Positions 62,894 through 64,000 of a stretch of DNA of 64,000 nucleotides are shown in pieces. Each line of letters opens with the position of its first letter. The stretch's first letter is position 1. Both the position numbers and the translations under genes were made by a program. This DNA comes from Aquabacterium sp. OR-4 (GTDB taxonomy: Bacteria; Pseudomonadota; Gammaproteobacteria; Burkholderiales; Burkholderiaceae_C), in NCBI RefSeq assembly GCF_025290835.2, contig NZ_JAOCQD020000002.1:1488001-1552000 (forward strand), read 5' to 3'. The notes under the pieces were generated by a model that was not told the origin of the DNA, ran no database searches, and saw only the letters and a program-made list of their open reading frames with translations.

Positions 62894-63805
62894 ATGAACA
62901 CCCCACCCACCCGCGCCGAGCGGCTGAAATCCACGCTGCTGTCGCTGCTGCTGCTGGCGCTGCTGCTGGCCATCTGGCACCTGGCCACGCTGAAGCCCGC
63001 GGCCCTGCCCGCCCCCGCCGCCGCCACGCTGACGCCCGAGCAGATCGAATACGCCAGGCTGATGGGCAAGGACCCGGCCACGCTGGCCGCCGCCAGCAGC
63101 GGCAGCGGCGCCGTCAGCGGCAAGAGCGGCTTTCCCACGCTGGGCCAGATGGCCGGCGCGCTGCGCGAGAACCTGTCGCGCCCGTTCTACGACAACGGCC
63201 CCAACGACAAGGGCCTGGGCCTGCAGCTGGCGCATTCATTGGGCCGGGTGGCGCTGGGCTATGGCATTGCGGCGCTGGTGGCCATACCGCTGGGCTTCGT
63301 GATCGGCATGAGCCCGCTGCTGTGGCGTGCACTCGACCCGTTCATCCAGGTGCTCAAGCCCATCTCGCCGCTGGCCTGGATGCCGCTGGCGCTCTACACC
63401 ATCAAGGACAGCGACGTCAGCGGCATCTTCGTGATCTTCATCTGCAGCATCTGGCCGATGCTGATCAACACCGCCTTCGGCGTGGCCGGCGTGCGGCGCG
63501 ACTGGCTGAACGTGGCGCGCACGCTGGAGGTGCCACCGCTGCGCCGCGCCTTCGAGGTGATCCTGCCGGCCGCGGCACCCACCATCCTGACCGGCATGCG
63601 CATCAGCATGGGCATTGCGTGGCTGGTGATCGTGGCCGCCGAGATGCTGGTGGGCGGCACCGGCATCGGCTACTTCGTTTGGAACGAGTGGAACAACCTG
63701 AGCCTGCCCAACATGATCGTGGCCATCGGCGTGATCGGCGTGGTGGGCATGGGCCTGGATGCGCTGTTCGGGCGCCTGCAACGGGCCGTGACCTATGTGG
63801 ATTGA
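62894..63805 (+). CDS. ABC transporter permease, NtrB/SsuC family
   Basis: 303 residues: an N-terminal helix (STLLSLLLLALLLAIWHLA), a periplasmic insert of about 70 residues, then five helices. The EAA-type loop reads WLNVARTLEVPPLRRAFEVILPAAAPTILTGMRISMGIAWLVIVAAEMLVGG. The long insert after helix 1 resembles the nitrate branch NtrB rather than SsuC. It forms the channel for the binding protein upstream. Confidence 0.92.
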   Translation: MNTPPTRAERLKSTLLSLLLLALLLAIWHLATLKPAALPAPAAATLTPEQIEYARLMGKDPATLAAASSGSGAVSGKSGFPTLGQMAGALRENLSRPFYDNGPNDKGLGLQLAHSLGRVALGYGIAALVAIPLGFVIGMSPLLWRALDPFIQVLKPISPLAWMPLALYTIKDSDVSGIFVIFICSIWPMLINTAFGVAGVRRDWLNVARTLEVPPLRRAFEVILPAAAPTILTGMRISMGIAWLVIVAAEMLVGGTGIGYFVWNEWNNLSLPNMIVAIGVIGVVGMGLDALFGRLQRAVTYVD

Positions 63806-63893
63806 TCCCCCCCGAAGCGCCTGCGGCGCCTCCCCCCGAGGGGGCGTCGCCAGCGGCCCGGCAAAGCCGGTTCCACGGCGACCGCTGGCCTGG
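63806..63893 (+). repeat. Intergenic palindromic repeat, family A (copy 5)
   Basis: Directly after the permease stop: CCCCCCCGAAGCGCCTGCGG, CCTCCCCCCGAGGGGG, then CCAGCGG...CCGCTGG enclosing CCGGC-aaa-GCCGG. It is the most regular copy. Confidence 0.9.
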
Positions 63894-63916
63894 ATCAGCG
63901 CCATGCGAGGTGCAGC

Positions 63917-64000
63917 ATGAGCGGGCACGACTTTCTCAAGGTGGAAGGTCTGGGCAAGACCTACCCCGGCGCCGCCGAGCCGGTGTTCGACGAGGTCAAC
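63917..64000 (+). CDS. ABC transporter ATP-binding protein, N-terminal fragment (cut by window edge)
   Basis: The frame is open to the window edge. The 28 visible residues (MSGHDFLKVEGLGKTYPGAA, then EPVFDEVN) match the first strands of an ABC ATPase before Walker A. GAGG precedes the ATG. By position it is the ATPase of the Nrt/Ssu-type transporter. Confidence 0.8.
   Translation, partial: MSGHDFLKVEGLGKTYPGAAEPVFDEVN

Overview
The window is a GC-rich, densely coded bacterial chromosome segment, most likely from a betaproteobacterium of the order Burkholderiales, in the Rubrivivax/Leptothrix/Ideonella/Aquincola neighbourhood. This is judged from a 32-kDa-type Burkholderiales porin, class A RNase P RNA, a PEP-CTERM protein, a HypT-like LysR regulator and many beta-oxidation genes fed by branched-chain-amino-acid-type binding proteins. 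No database search was possible, so the taxonomy is inference. I see no tRNA or rRNA gene, CRISPR array, insertion sequence or prophage.

Layout. 0-9.5 kb is housekeeping and envelope: a cut-off Sel1-like gene, a porin, a heavy-metal-type two-component system, an alpha-carbonic anhydrase with a His/Ala-rich linker, a Bcr/CflA efflux pump, rnpB, cysK and pyrC. 9.7-14.0 kb is an Aap-type general L-amino-acid ABC transporter whose first permease has an out-of-frame start at a poly-C tract. 14-18.3 kb holds a LysR regulator, a PEP-CTERM protein, an Atm1-type ABC exporter and a YciA-like thioesterase. 18.3-27.1 kb is a minus-strand beta-oxidation operon headed by a TetR regulator with a perfect palindromic operator. 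27.5-28.7 kb has an HNH endonuclease and a glycine-zipper lipoprotein.

28.9-53.1 kb is a large catabolic region: a MalT/AlkS-type LuxR regulator, an SDR, three thiolase or thiolase-like genes, five enoyl-CoA hydratase-family genes, a heterotetramer-like acyl-CoA dehydrogenase pair, an LCAD-like dehydrogenase, an alpha-methylacyl-CoA racemase, two acyl-CoA ligases, a double-hotdog thioesterase and two solute-binding proteins. The same palindrome (ATCGTCG-GAAG-CGACGAT type) lies in three promoter regions here, including that of the LuxR gene. I infer a regulon for a branched or cyclic carboxylic acid. A PAS sensor kinase and LuxR-type response regulator close this part.

55.1-64 kb holds a rubredoxin-rubredoxin reductase fusion, an acyl-CoA-dehydrogenase-fold enzyme translationally coupled to it, a one-cysteine OsmC protein, a rhodanese, a sigma-54 activator and a divergent Nrt/Ssu/Tau-type ABC transporter. 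It looks like an uptake and oxidation module for a sulfur- or nitrogen-containing substrate.

Across the window at least three families of palindromic repeats sit within a few bases of stop codons. A separate roughly 390-bp palindromic region with 25-bp terminal inverted repeats fills one convergent gap.
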